From: DASUBV01 sp963725175
Lineage (GTDB): Bacteria; Actinomycetota; Actinomycetes; Streptosporangiales; Streptosporangiaceae
NCBI GenBank assembly: GCA_963725175.1
Contig: CAVRXH010000006.1
Coordinates: 930,001-994,000, forward strand
Direction: 5' to 3'
Length of the DNA: 64,000 nt
The notes below the pieces were generated by a model. The model was not told the DNA's origin and ran no database searches. It saw nothing but the letters and a program-made list of their open reading frames with translations. A program made the translations under genes and the position numbers. Of this stretch, positions 55,983-63,704 are shown in pieces; the stretch's first letter is position 1, and the number at the start of each line of letters is the position of its first letter.

Positions 55983-57992
55983 ATGGACACGACCCTCTCC
56001 CCGCCGACCGGGCAGCTGCTAGACGGCCGCTACCGGGTCGATTCCCGCCTGGCCCACGGCGGGATGGCGACGGTGTACCTGGGCAAGGACGTCCGCCTGG
56101 AACGGGTCGTCGCGCTCAAGATCGCGCACTCGGAGCTGGCGGGCGACCGGGAGTTCGTCCGCCGGTTCATCACCGAGGCACGCGCGGTGGCACAGCTCTC
56201 CAGCCCCAACGTGGTCGCGGTCTACGACCAGGGCACCTCCGGCGACCTCAACTACATCGCCATGGAGTACGTCCCGGGCCCGACGCTGCGCGAGGTGCTG
56301 GCCGCGCGCGGCGCGCTCAGCATCCGCGAGGCGCTGGATGTCATCGAGGGCGTGCTGTCCGGCCTGGCCGCCGCGCACCGGGCCGGGATCATCCACCGGG
56401 ACGTCAAGCCGGAGAACGTGCTGCTCGGCACGGACGGCGTGGTCAAGGTCGCGGACTTCGGGCTGGCCAGGGCGGCCGCCGCGTCGTCGCATACCAAGAC
56501 CGGCATGATCATCGGGACGGCCGCCTACCTGGCGCCCGAGCAGGTCGCCGACAGCACCTCGGACTCGCGAACCGACGTGTACGCGGCCGGGGTGATGCTG
56601 TTCGAGATGCTGACCGGCGTCCAGCCGCACACCGGCGAGTCGCCGCTGATGGTCGCCTACAAGCACGTCAACGACGTGGTGCCGCCGCCGTCCAGCCTCC
56701 AGCCGGGGCTGCCGCCCGCGCTGGACTCGCTGGTCGCGCTGGCCACCTGCCGGGACCCGGCCGGGCGGCCCGCCGACGCGGCGCAGTTCCTCCAGGCGGT
56801 CACCGAGGTCAGGTCGGGGTCGCCGATCTCGCTGCCGGTGCCCGGCCAGGGCGGCGCGGGCAGCGGCGGCCGGCACGCCGCGGCCAACGGCCAGCCGACC
56901 GGGGCCGACCCGCTGGAGGACACCGACCTGGGCCCGCTGGCCGGGATCTCCGACGGGTCCCTGGCGCTGCCGCCCGCCGGGCCGCGCGGCGGCCAGCCCG
57001 CCCAGGCCAACCACACGCTCGTGGTGTCCCCCGACAACTTCGTCCCCGGCTTCGGTCCTGGCCAGGGCGGGCGCGGCCGGCGCGGCCGCTTCCAGTCCGA
57101 CCGCGAGCCGCCGCTGCAGCGGCTGCTGTTCAGCCGACGGCTGCTTTACCTGCTCGGCGGGCTGGCCGTGGTGCTCGTGACGGTGCTGGTCGTCTGGTGG
57201 CTGACGGCCGGGCAGTACACCAAGGTGCCGCAGGTGGCCGGGTGGTCCACCGGGCTGGCCCGGACCGAGCTGACGCACCTGGGGTTCAAGGTCTCCGACG
57301 GTCCCGGCGTGCACTCCAACCTGCCGCAGGGGAAGATCGTCAGCACCAGCCCGCGGGCCGGCACGAGCGCCAAGGACGGCTCGACGATCACGCTGACGCT
57401 GTCCCTCGGCCCGGTCAAGATCGCGGTTCCCTCCGTCACCGGGGAGCCGCTGGCCCAGGCACAGCAGCAGCTCAAGTCGGCCGGGCTGATTCCCGGCACG
57501 CCGGTGCAGACGCCGTCCACCACGATCGCGGCCGGGGTCGTCATCAGCACGAACCCGGTAGCCGGCACGGACTGGCCCAAGGACAAGCCGGTCGGCATCA
57601 CGGTCAGCGCCGGGCCGCCGCTGCCGGACTTCGTCGGCGGCCCGGTCGCCGCGGCGGAGGCGGCCGCGGCCACGGGCGGCTATCACATCAACCCGGTGAA
57701 TGCCACCAAGAGCACCCAGCCGAGCGGCACGGTGGTCAGGCAGTCCCCGGTGGCCGGCACCCCGATCCACGCCGGCGAGGTGGTCACGGTCTACGTCTCC
57801 ACCGGGCCGCCACAGGTGGCGGTACCGAACGTGGACGGCATGGGCATGCACCAGGCGGAGAAGACGCTGGAGGCGGCCGGGTTCCAGGTCACCGTGAACA
57901 AGGGGTTCGGCAACCGGGTCACCGGCTACTCCCCCTCGGGTGAGGCCCCGGCCGGCTCGACCATCACCATCAACGTCGGCATGGTCCTCTAG
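55983..57992 (+). CDS. PASTA-domain Ser/Thr protein kinase, PknL-like
   Basis: The 669-residue kinase has a complete catalytic domain (about 10-275): glycine loop LAHGGMATVY, catalytic Lys46, HRDVKPEN (Asp140), DFG (158-160) and APE. A Pro/Gly-rich juxtamembrane region follows, then one membrane helix (about 387-408) and four PASTA repeats (about 411-669) outside the cell. PASTA domains bind muropeptides, so the kinase probably senses cell-wall state. Its nearest functional relatives are PknL/PknB; the Rv2175c-like protein nearby is a likely substrate. The start is ATG 55983; a longer frame to 55872 is not supported. Confidence 0.93.
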   Translation: MDTTLSPPTGQLLDGRYRVDSRLAHGGMATVYLGKDVRLERVVALKIAHSELAGDREFVRRFITEARAVAQLSSPNVVAVYDQGTSGDLNYIAMEYVPGPTLREVLAARGALSIREALDVIEGVLSGLAAAHRAGIIHRDVKPENVLLGTDGVVKVADFGLARAAAASSHTKTGMIIGTAAYLAPEQVADSTSDSRTDVYAAGVMLFEMLTGVQPHTGESPLMVAYKHVNDVVPPPSSLQPGLPPALDSLVALATCRDPAGRPADAAQFLQAVTEVRSGSPISLPVPGQGGAGSGGRHAAANGQPTGADPLEDTDLGPLAGISDGSLALPPAGPRGGQPAQANHTLVVSPDNFVPGFGPGQGGRGRRGRFQSDREPPLQRLLFSRRLLYLLGGLAVVLVTVLVVWWLTAGQYTKVPQVAGWSTGLARTELTHLGFKVSDGPGVHSNLPQGKIVSTSPRAGTSAKDGSTITLTLSLGPVKIAVPSVTGEPLAQAQQQLKSAGLIPGTPVQTPSTTIAAGVVISTNPVAGTDWPKDKPVGITVSAGPPLPDFVGGPVAAAEAAAATGGYHINPVNATKSTQPSGTVVRQSPVAGTPIHAGEVVTVYVSTGPPQVAVPNVDGMGMHQAEKTLEAAGFQVTVNKGFGNRVTGYSPSGEAPAGSTITINVGMVL

Positions 57993-58005
57993 CGCCGCCC
58001 TGATC

Positions 58006-58974
58006 TTGCGGACAGCGACGATAGAGGCGGCGCCGGCACAGGCGGCGGCAGCACAAGCGGCGGCAGCGCGGCCCGCGCCGGGCACGGCGCCGCGGCCGGT
58101 GGGCGCGCACGCCCCGGTGGCGGGCGGGCTGGCCGACGGCGCGCTGGCCTACGCGGCGGCGGTCGGCGCCGAGGCCATCCAGGTTTTCGTGTCCAACCCG
58201 CGCGGCTGGGCGCCGGGTCCCGGCGACCCGGCGCAGGAGTCCGCCCTCGCCGGCCATGTCGCCCGCACCGGGCTGCCGGTCTTCGTGCACGCCCCTTACC
58301 TGGTCAACGTCGGCTCGCCGGACCCGGCGCTGCGGGAGCGCTCGGCCGCCGCGCTCCGGCTCGCGCTGCGCCGCGGCGCGGCGATCGGCGCACGCGGCGT
58401 GGTGGTGCACGCGGGCTCGGCGACCGACGGGAACCGCGCCGCCGGGCTGGCCAGGGCGGCCGACCTGCTGCTGCCGCTGCTGGACGAGCTGGACGACGGC
58501 GGGCCGGACCTGCTGATCGAGCCGATGGCCGGGCAGGGGCAGATGCTCTGCTCGGTGGTGGGTGACCTCGGCCCCTACCTGGAGGCGCTGCGCTGGCATC
58601 CGCGGGCGCGGCTCTGCCTGGATGTCTGCCATGTGTTCGCCGCCGGGCATGACCTGGCCGCCGACGGCGGGCCCGCCGCGATGCTCGCGGAACTCACCGC
58701 GACGGCGCCGGGACGGCTGGCCCTGGTGCACGCCAACGATTCCAGGGATGGCTGTGGGTCGCGGCACGACCGGCACGAGTCGATCGGCAAGGGCCAGGCC
58801 GGGCTGACGGCGTTCGCCGGGCTGCTGCGCCACCCGGCAACCGCCGGGGTGCCGTTCGTGGTGGAGACGCCGGGCGGCAAGCAGGGGCATGCCGCCGACG
58901 TGGCGGCGCTGCGGGAGCTGCGCGATGACCCGGCCGGGACCGGGACCGGCGCTGGCGCCGGGACGGCGGCCTAG
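58006..58974 (+). CDS. nfo: endonuclease IV-type deoxyribonuclease
   Basis: Endonuclease IV cuts DNA at abasic sites in base-excision repair. The TIM barrel has GAHAPVAGGLADGALAYAAAVGAEAIQVFVSNPRGW, the zinc ligands in VFVHAPYLVNVGSP, VVVHAGSA, LIEPMAGQG, LCLDVCHVFAAGHDL and HANDSRDGCGSRHDRHESIGKG. About 320 residues from the TTG at 58006; a GTG at 58099 starts directly before VGAHAPVAGG and fits the family better, leaving an Ala/Pro linker of about 31 residues in doubt. Its 3' end overlaps the convergent sulfite-oxidase-like gene by up to 281 bases. Confidence 0.85.
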   Translation: MRTATIEAAPAQAAAAQAAAARPAPGTAPRPVGAHAPVAGGLADGALAYAAAVGAEAIQVFVSNPRGWAPGPGDPAQESALAGHVARTGLPVFVHAPYLVNVGSPDPALRERSAAALRLALRRGAAIGARGVVVHAGSATDGNRAAGLARAADLLLPLLDELDDGGPDLLIEPMAGQGQMLCSVVGDLGPYLEALRWHPRARLCLDVCHVFAAGHDLAADGGPAAMLAELTATAPGRLALVHANDSRDGCGSRHDRHESIGKGQAGLTAFAGLLRHPATAGVPFVVETPGGKQGHAADVAALRELRDDPAGTGTGAGAGTAA

Positions 58975-59680
58975 GCCGGGGGCCCTCGCCTTCCTCTTCC
59001 TGGTAGGAATAACGCTGCTCGCGCCAGGGATCGGCGGTGTTGTGGTAACCGCGTTCTTCCCAGAAGCCGCGGCGGTCCATGGTCAGGTACTCGATGGCGC
59101 GCACCCACTTGACGCTCTTCCAGGCATACAGCCGCGGCACGACCAGCCGCAGTGGGTAGCCATGCTCGGGGGTCAGCGGCATCCCGTTCAGATCAGTGGC
59201 CAGCAGGGTGTCCTCGGCCGCGAAGTCACCGATCCTGATGTTGGCGCTGTAGCCGTAGTCGGCCCAGATCATCACGTGGGTCACCGCGTCGGCGGGCGGC
59301 GCGAGGCGCAGCACCTCAGCGGCGGGAACGCCGACCCAGCGGTTGTCCGGGGTGGTGAACCTGGTGACGCAGTGCAGGTCGGCGACCACCTCGCGGCGCG
59401 GCAGGGCGCTGACCTGCTCCCAGTTCCAGGATTGCTCGTCTCCCGCGGCCGTGGCCCCGCTGATGCGCAGGTCCCATCGCTGCGGGCGGAAGGCGGGCAC
59501 CGGACCGTAGTGCAGCACCGGCAGCTTGCGCGGGATGTACTGGCCAGGCGGCAGCGGGCGGTCACCGTCGCCCGTGGCCCCAGGGGCCTTCCGGGCGGTC
59601 GCGGGCCGCTGCTCGCCGGCCTGCTCGGTGGCTGGCCGCCTGTCGCCAGTCCGGTGCGCGCCGGTTCCCGGCTGCCTCAT
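58694..59680 (-). CDS. sulfite-oxidase-like molybdopterin protein
   Basis: The protein is a sulfite-oxidase-like molybdopterin enzyme (YuiH type). Recognised segments are LPPGQYIPRKLPVLHYGPVP, the molybdenum-ligand Cys in DLHCVTRFTT (near 104), GYSANIRIGDF, PEHGYPLRLVVPRLYAWKSVKWVRAIE and GFWEERGYHNTADPWREQRYS, where the family normally ends. The frame continues to 58694 as 95 residues of Arg/Pro/Ala-rich sequence antisense to nfo. A TAG at 58974-58972 is one frame over, just past a GGGCCCCC run, so the true end is probably near 58972. No Tat signal is seen. Confidence 0.8.
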   Translation of the reverse strand: MRQPGTGAHRTGDRRPATEQAGEQRPATARKAPGATGDGDRPLPPGQYIPRKLPVLHYGPVPAFRPQRWDLRISGATAAGDEQSWNWEQVSALPRREVVADLHCVTRFTTPDNRWVGVPAAEVLRLAPPADAVTHVMIWADYGYSANIRIGDFAAEDTLLATDLNGMPLTPEHGYPLRLVVPRLYAWKSVKWVRAIEYLTMDRRGFWEERGYHNTADPWREQRYSYQEEEGEGPRPRPPSRRQRRSRSRPGHRAAPAAPPRRRHAPACRPASPPRTAPRRLPGGAAARRTPSARPGPCRSTRAGRAATHSHPWNRWRAPGPAVPAPSR

Positions 59681-59841
59681 CTCCGGACGACCTGCTCCTT
59701 CCCGCCTGCCAGCCGCGCGTCCTGCGGCGGCGGGGCGGTGGCCGCCCCGCAAGGTGCAGCCATCTTGCCACCCCGGGTCCTGGCGCTTACCCGCGCCCAC
59801 CCGTGACGGCGCGGTAAACCGCATGCGCTAAGCTACGGCTC

Positions 59842-59916
59842 GTGCAGCGCGAGTTCTGGTTTGAGTATGGCTACCGGCCCGGCCCAGGGACGGTCGCCCG
59901 CCAGACTCTGCACTGA
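59842..59916 (+). CDS. aromatic-rich leader peptide of the DAHP synthase
   Basis: A GTG-started frame of 24 codons, ending TGA at 59916, contains Phe-Trp-Phe-Glu-Tyr-Gly-Tyr (codons 5-11), then a Pro/Gly-rich tail. The 16-bp-arm terminator begins 15 bases after the stop. Five of seven consecutive codons are for the three end products of the pathway whose first enzyme is encoded next. This is the layout of a transcription attenuator. The ribosome-binding site is weak or leaderless (GCTAC GGCTC GTG). The peptide itself is not expected to have a function. Confidence 0.7.
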   Translation: MQREFWFEYGYRPGPGTVARQTLH

Positions 59917-59931
59917 CGCGAGCGACGTTGC

Positions 59932-59966
59932 AAAAGCCCCGGGCCGAGAGATCGGCCCGGGGCTTT
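59932..59966 (+). terminator. attenuator terminator before the DAHP synthase
   Basis: AAAAGCCCCGGGCCGA (59932-59947) and TCGGCCCGGGGCTTTT (59951-59966) are exact 16-base inverted repeats with a GAG loop, followed by GTTGTT. It is a textbook intrinsic terminator placed between the leader peptide and the gene. CGGCCCGG at 59875-59882, just after the leader Tyr codons, is complementary to CCGGGCCG in the 5' arm and could form an alternative stem. Confidence 0.85.
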
Positions 59967-59969
59967 TGT

Positions 59970-60048
59970 TGTTGGCGGGACTAGCTGTTGGCGGGACTAG
60001 CTGTTGGCGGGGCCAGCCGTTGGCGGGACCCGTTATTGGCGGGATGAC
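59970..60048 (+). repeat. 16-base tandem repeat in the DAHP synthase leader
   Basis: The unit TGTTGGCGGGACTAGC recurs five times (starts at 59970, 59986, 60002, 60018, 60034), the later copies diverging. It occupies the stretch between the terminator and the AGGAGG ribosome-binding site. Function unknown. Confidence 0.75.
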
Positions 60049-60060
60049 AGGAGGACTGAG

Positions 60061-61113
60061 ATGGTGGTGGTGATGGCCGCCGAGGCCACCCAGGGTGATG
60101 TCGACGCGATCGTCGACCTGGTCAGGACCGCGGGCGGCGAGGCCTTCGTCAGCCGCGGCGTGTCCCGGACCATCATCGGCCTAGTCGGGGACATCGAGCA
60201 GTTCAGCGCGCTGAACCTGCGCAGCCACCCCGGCGTCACCGACGTGGTGCGGATCTCGGTCCCCTACAAGCTGGTCAGCAGGGAGCACCATGCCAACCGG
60301 TCGGTGATCACGGTAGGCGGGGTGCCGATCGGGCCGGATAACTTCACGCTGATCGCCGGGCCGTGCACGGTGGAGACTCCGGAGCAGACGCTGATCTCGG
60401 CCCGAATGGCCCAGGCGGCGGGCGCCTCGCTGCTGCGCGGCGGCGCGTTCAAGCCCCGGTCATCGCCGTACGCGTTCCAGGGCCTCGGCGAGGCGGGGCT
60501 GCGGATCCTGGCCGACGTGCGCGCGGAGACCGGGATGCCGGTGGTCACCGAGGTGATCGACCCGGCGTCGGTTGACCTGGTGTCCTCCTACGCGGACATG
60601 CTCCAGGTCGGCACCCGCAGCATGCAGAACTTCGCGCTGCTCCAGGCCGTCGGGTCCTCGACCAAGCCGGTGCTGCTCAAGCGCGGCATGAACGCCACCA
60701 TCGAGGAATGGCTGATGGCCGCCGAGTACATCGCGCAGCGCGGCAACCTGGACATCGTGCTCTGCGAGCGGGGCATCAGGACGTTCGAGACCGCCACCCG
60801 CAACACCCTCGACATCAGCGCAGTCCCGGTCGCCCAGCGGCTGTCGCACCTGCCGGTGATCATCGACCCGTCGCATTCGGGCGGGCGGCGGGACCTGGTG
60901 CTCCCGCTGAGCCGCGCGGCCATCGCGGTCGGCGCCGACGGGATCATCGTGGACGTGCACCCGCAGCCCGCGACCGCGATGTGCGACGGCGACCAGGCGC
61001 TCACCGGGGAGGACATCGCCGAGCTAGCCGCCGCGGCGGCGGCGCTGCCGCCGGTGATGGGCAAGACGCTGACCCCGCCGCTGGAGTCGGCAGCCACCGC
61101 CGGCGTGCGCTAG
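60061..61113 (+). CDS. aroF: 3-deoxy-7-phosphoheptulonate synthase, type I beta
   Basis: This enzyme joins phosphoenolpyruvate and erythrose 4-phosphate, the first step of the shikimate pathway. The 350 residues comprise a ferredoxin-like regulatory domain (1-80) and the KDPGal-like barrel: FTLIAGPCTVETPEQ, RGGAFKPRSSPYAFQGLG, MLQVGTRSMQNFALL, VLLKRGMNATIEEWL, ERGIRTFETATRNTLDISAVP, IIDPSHSGGRRDLV and IIVDVHPQPATAMCDG. The ATG at 60061 is chosen because it has AGGAGG at 8 bases. It lies behind a leader peptide and terminator, so it is probably under aromatic-amino-acid attenuation. Confidence 0.95.
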   Translation: MVVVMAAEATQGDVDAIVDLVRTAGGEAFVSRGVSRTIIGLVGDIEQFSALNLRSHPGVTDVVRISVPYKLVSREHHANRSVITVGGVPIGPDNFTLIAGPCTVETPEQTLISARMAQAAGASLLRGGAFKPRSSPYAFQGLGEAGLRILADVRAETGMPVVTEVIDPASVDLVSSYADMLQVGTRSMQNFALLQAVGSSTKPVLLKRGMNATIEEWLMAAEYIAQRGNLDIVLCERGIRTFETATRNTLDISAVPVAQRLSHLPVIIDPSHSGGRRDLVLPLSRAAIAVGADGIIVDVHPQPATAMCDGDQALTGEDIAELAAAAAALPPVMGKTLTPPLESAATAGVR

Positions 61114-61167
61114 CCAGGCCGGGCCGGCCAGGGCTGGACGGGCCGGGGCCGGGGCGGGCCGGGCTGG

Positions 61168-62040
61168 TTACAGCCCGGCCACCGCCGGGATGACCTGGCT
61201 GCCGATGACCTCAAGCGGGGTCACGTCCCAGACGTTCGCGACGCTGCCGATGGCCGCGCTGAATCCCATCGCTGCCAGGGCAGCCAGCTCGTCCGCCACG
61301 GCCGCCGCCCGCTCGCCGTTCCTGCCGACATCGAACCGGTGGTAGCAGGTCTTGGTGATCTCGTCGTAGTCGCGGCCCTCGGCCTCGCAGTGCGCGCGCA
61401 GCACGTCCAGCTTGCGGGCCAGCTCCGGGCCGGGGAACAGGTTGCACGCCTGGGCGTAGCGGGCCACCAGGCGCAGCGTCTTGCGCTCTCCCCCGCCGCC
61501 GATCAGCACCGGCGGGTGCGGGCTGGAGACAGGCAGCGGGTGACCGAGCGGCCGCTCTAGCTGATAGTGCCGGCCGTGGTAGGGCGACTCGTCGTCCGCC
61601 CACATCTGGAGGCAGATCCGCAGGGTCTCCTCCAGCCGCTCGAACCGCTCGGCGACCGGCGGGAACGGGATGCCCAGGCCGCGTGACTCCTCCTCGTTCC
61701 ACGCCGCGCCGATACCGAGCCAGGCGCGGCCGTGCGACAGCACGTCCAGCGTGGCGATGATCTTGGCGAGGATGCCGGGGTGCCGGTAGACGACCCCGGT
61801 CACCAGCGTCAGCAGCTTCGCCCGCGACGTGCACCCGGCCAGGAAGCCGAGGGTGGTGTAGGCCTCCAGCATGTCGTGCTCCACCGGGCCGACCGGGCCG
61901 ATCTGGAAGAAGTGGTCCATCACCGCGATGTAGTCGAAGCCGGCGTCGTCGGCCGTCCTGGCGACCGTGGCCAGGTCCGCGCCGAGCCCGCCGGGACCTG
62001 CCTGGTGGGTGAAGTCAGGGATCTGCAGCCCTATCTGCAT
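61168..62040 (-). CDS. LLM-class F420-dependent oxidoreductase
   Basis: The 290-residue luciferase-like TIM barrel has MQIGLQIPDFTH, DDAGFDYIAVMDHFFQI, TSRAKLLTLVTGVVYRHPGILAKIIATLDVLSHGRAWLGIGAAWNEEE and HPPVLIGGGGERKTLRLVARYAQACNLF, all typical of F420-dependent LLM enzymes. The substrate is unknown. It is convergent with the DAHP synthase gene. Confidence 0.92.
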   Translation of the reverse strand: MQIGLQIPDFTHQAGPGGLGADLATVARTADDAGFDYIAVMDHFFQIGPVGPVEHDMLEAYTTLGFLAGCTSRAKLLTLVTGVVYRHPGILAKIIATLDVLSHGRAWLGIGAAWNEEESRGLGIPFPPVAERFERLEETLRICLQMWADDESPYHGRHYQLERPLGHPLPVSSPHPPVLIGGGGERKTLRLVARYAQACNLFPGPELARKLDVLRAHCEAEGRDYDEITKTCYHRFDVGRNGERAAAVADELAALAAMGFSAAIGSVANVWDVTPLEVIGSQVIPAVAGL

Positions 62041-62214
62041 GCGAGTACCTCCGGCGCCCAGCCTCCCATAGACCCGGCCAGCACCGGGCCGCCGCCGCTG
62101 GCCGCGGCGATTTACCAGCTAAGACGGCTCCTTTGCCGGACTCATGTGCGAGCCTTAGCCTGAACTTGTGCGTCCGCTCAGGTCCCGCCCCGCCGTCAGG
62201 AGCGCGCTGTCGTC

Positions 62215-63552
62215 ATGAACCGCACCGTCCGTGCCGCGACAGCGCTGCCGCTGCTGGCCGCGCTGACGCTGGTGCTGCCGGGCAGCGCGCGCGGCGGGCC
62301 GGCGCAGGCGGCGGTGACCCGCGGCGCGGCGGTGCGGGCGTTCGCCAGGCGCACGTTGCAGCGCCGCCTGGCCATGCGCCTGTCGGTAGCCGTGGCGACG
62401 CGGTCCGCGGCCAGGCGCAGCGTGCTGATCCGGGCGGCCGAGGCGGACGCCGGCGGCTGGCAGGTCGCGATCACCCGGCATTACGGGCTGGCCCGCGACG
62501 CCTCTGGCTACTCCGCGATCGTGGCGCCTGGCCCGCGGGATGTCTGGGTCTTCGGCGGGACCAACCCAGGCGGCGGCGGCATCCCGGTCGCGCTGCACTG
62601 GAACGGCGCCTCGTGGCGGCGCTGGGCGCTGCCGAGGCGGCTGTTCGGCTTCATCGGCGCGGCGAGCGCGCCGTCGCCGAGCGACATCTGGGCGGTCAGC
62701 GACACGGGCGGCTACGTGCTGCACTGGAATGGCAAGCGCTGGACGGTGGCCAGGCGGTGGGCCGACCACGACGACGCCAGCGGGGTCACCGCGCTGAGCC
62801 CGGCGGATGTCTGGGTGTTCGGCGCCACGCCCTCGGGCGCGCACGGCATCGGCACCTGGCATTTCAACGGCCGGGCCTGGACGCAGCTGCACGGGCTGGC
62901 CGGCCAGGTGCACCGGGCCAGCGCGCTATCGGCTCGTGACATCTGGGCCGTCGGTGCCAGCCGGGGCCTGGCGATGGTCGCGCATTACAACGGCCGCCAC
63001 TGGCGGCGCAGCCGCACCGGCCGCGCGCTGTCCGGCGCCAGCCTCGATGACGTGCTCGCGCTGTCGGCGCGCGACGTGTGGGTGGTCGGCAACCTGTCCG
63101 GGAAGCGCGGCGAGGGCCGGATGATCCTGGCGCACTACGACGGCCGCCGCTGGGATCGGGTGACCACGCCCTGGTACGCCGACACCGGCCGGCTCGCCCG
63201 CGGCGCGGACGGCGCGGTCTGGGTGACCGCCGACTACGCGGGCAGCAGCACCTACTCGCTGGTCGGCCACCTTACCGGCCGCCGGGTGAGGTGGACCCTG
63301 CTGCGGCACGGCCAGGGCTGCGGCATCAGCGACGTGGCGACCGGGCAGGCGGGCGGCCGAGTCTGGATCAGCGGCGGGTTCCTGACCTCGTCAGGCGGCG
63401 ACGCCGCGGTCTGGTCCCGGCGCGACCTCCCCGCCCGCCGCGACGTCATCGCCGCGCCGGCCAGGCCGTGGGCGGCGGCCCCGCTGGACTTCTGGCCCCG
63501 TCACCTGAGTGAGCTGCTGGGCCGCGCGGGAGAAGCGCCAGTTCTCGCCTGA
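62215..63552 (+). CDS. exported beta-propeller-like protein
   Basis: The 445-residue protein starts with a signal peptide (TVRAATALPLLAALTLVLPGSARGGPAQAA), then a basic stretch (residues 35-75). About seven repeats follow, each with a Ser-x-x-Asp-Val/Ile-Trp-x-Val-Gly core (PRDVWVFGG, PSDIWAVS, PADVWVFG, ARDIWAVG, ARDVWVVG), alternating with HYNGRHW-like strands; this suggests a propeller. It is probably an exported or cell-surface protein. No catalytic motif is recognised. Its 3' end precedes a tandem repeat. Confidence 0.8.
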   Translation: MNRTVRAATALPLLAALTLVLPGSARGGPAQAAVTRGAAVRAFARRTLQRRLAMRLSVAVATRSAARRSVLIRAAEADAGGWQVAITRHYGLARDASGYSAIVAPGPRDVWVFGGTNPGGGGIPVALHWNGASWRRWALPRRLFGFIGAASAPSPSDIWAVSDTGGYVLHWNGKRWTVARRWADHDDASGVTALSPADVWVFGATPSGAHGIGTWHFNGRAWTQLHGLAGQVHRASALSARDIWAVGASRGLAMVAHYNGRHWRRSRTGRALSGASLDDVLALSARDVWVVGNLSGKRGEGRMILAHYDGRRWDRVTTPWYADTGRLARGADGAVWVTADYAGSSTYSLVGHLTGRRVRWTLLRHGQGCGISDVATGQAGGRVWISGGFLTSSGGDAAVWSRRDLPARRDVIAAPARPWAAAPLDFWPRHLSELLGRAGEAPVLA

Positions 63553-63583
63553 ACGGCGCGACCGGTGCTGGCCCGGGCTCATC

Positions 63584-63704
63584 GGCCGGGACGTCAGACC
63601 CGCCCTCCCGCTCTTAAGACAGCACTGAGCCAGGCCGGGACGTCAGACCCGGCCTCCCGCTCTTAAGACAGCACTGAGCCAGGCCGGGACGTCAGACCCG
63701 GCCT
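63584..63704. repeat. 49-base tandem repeat, 2.5 copies
   Basis: Units begin at 63584, 63633 and 63682 (partial); they are almost identical. Each contains GCCGGG-ACGTCAGA-CCCGGC, which can form a small hairpin. The array lies between the convergent propeller and thiI genes, with the last copy overlapping the thiI end. It may act as a stacked terminator. Confidence 0.85.

Noticed and set aside
56019..58085. Minus-strand frame of 688 codons over the PASTA kinase
   Set aside because: Antisense shadow; the kinase and PASTA motifs are in the plus frame.
63584..63704. CRISPR array remnant
   Set aside because: The 49-base units abut each other without unique spacers.
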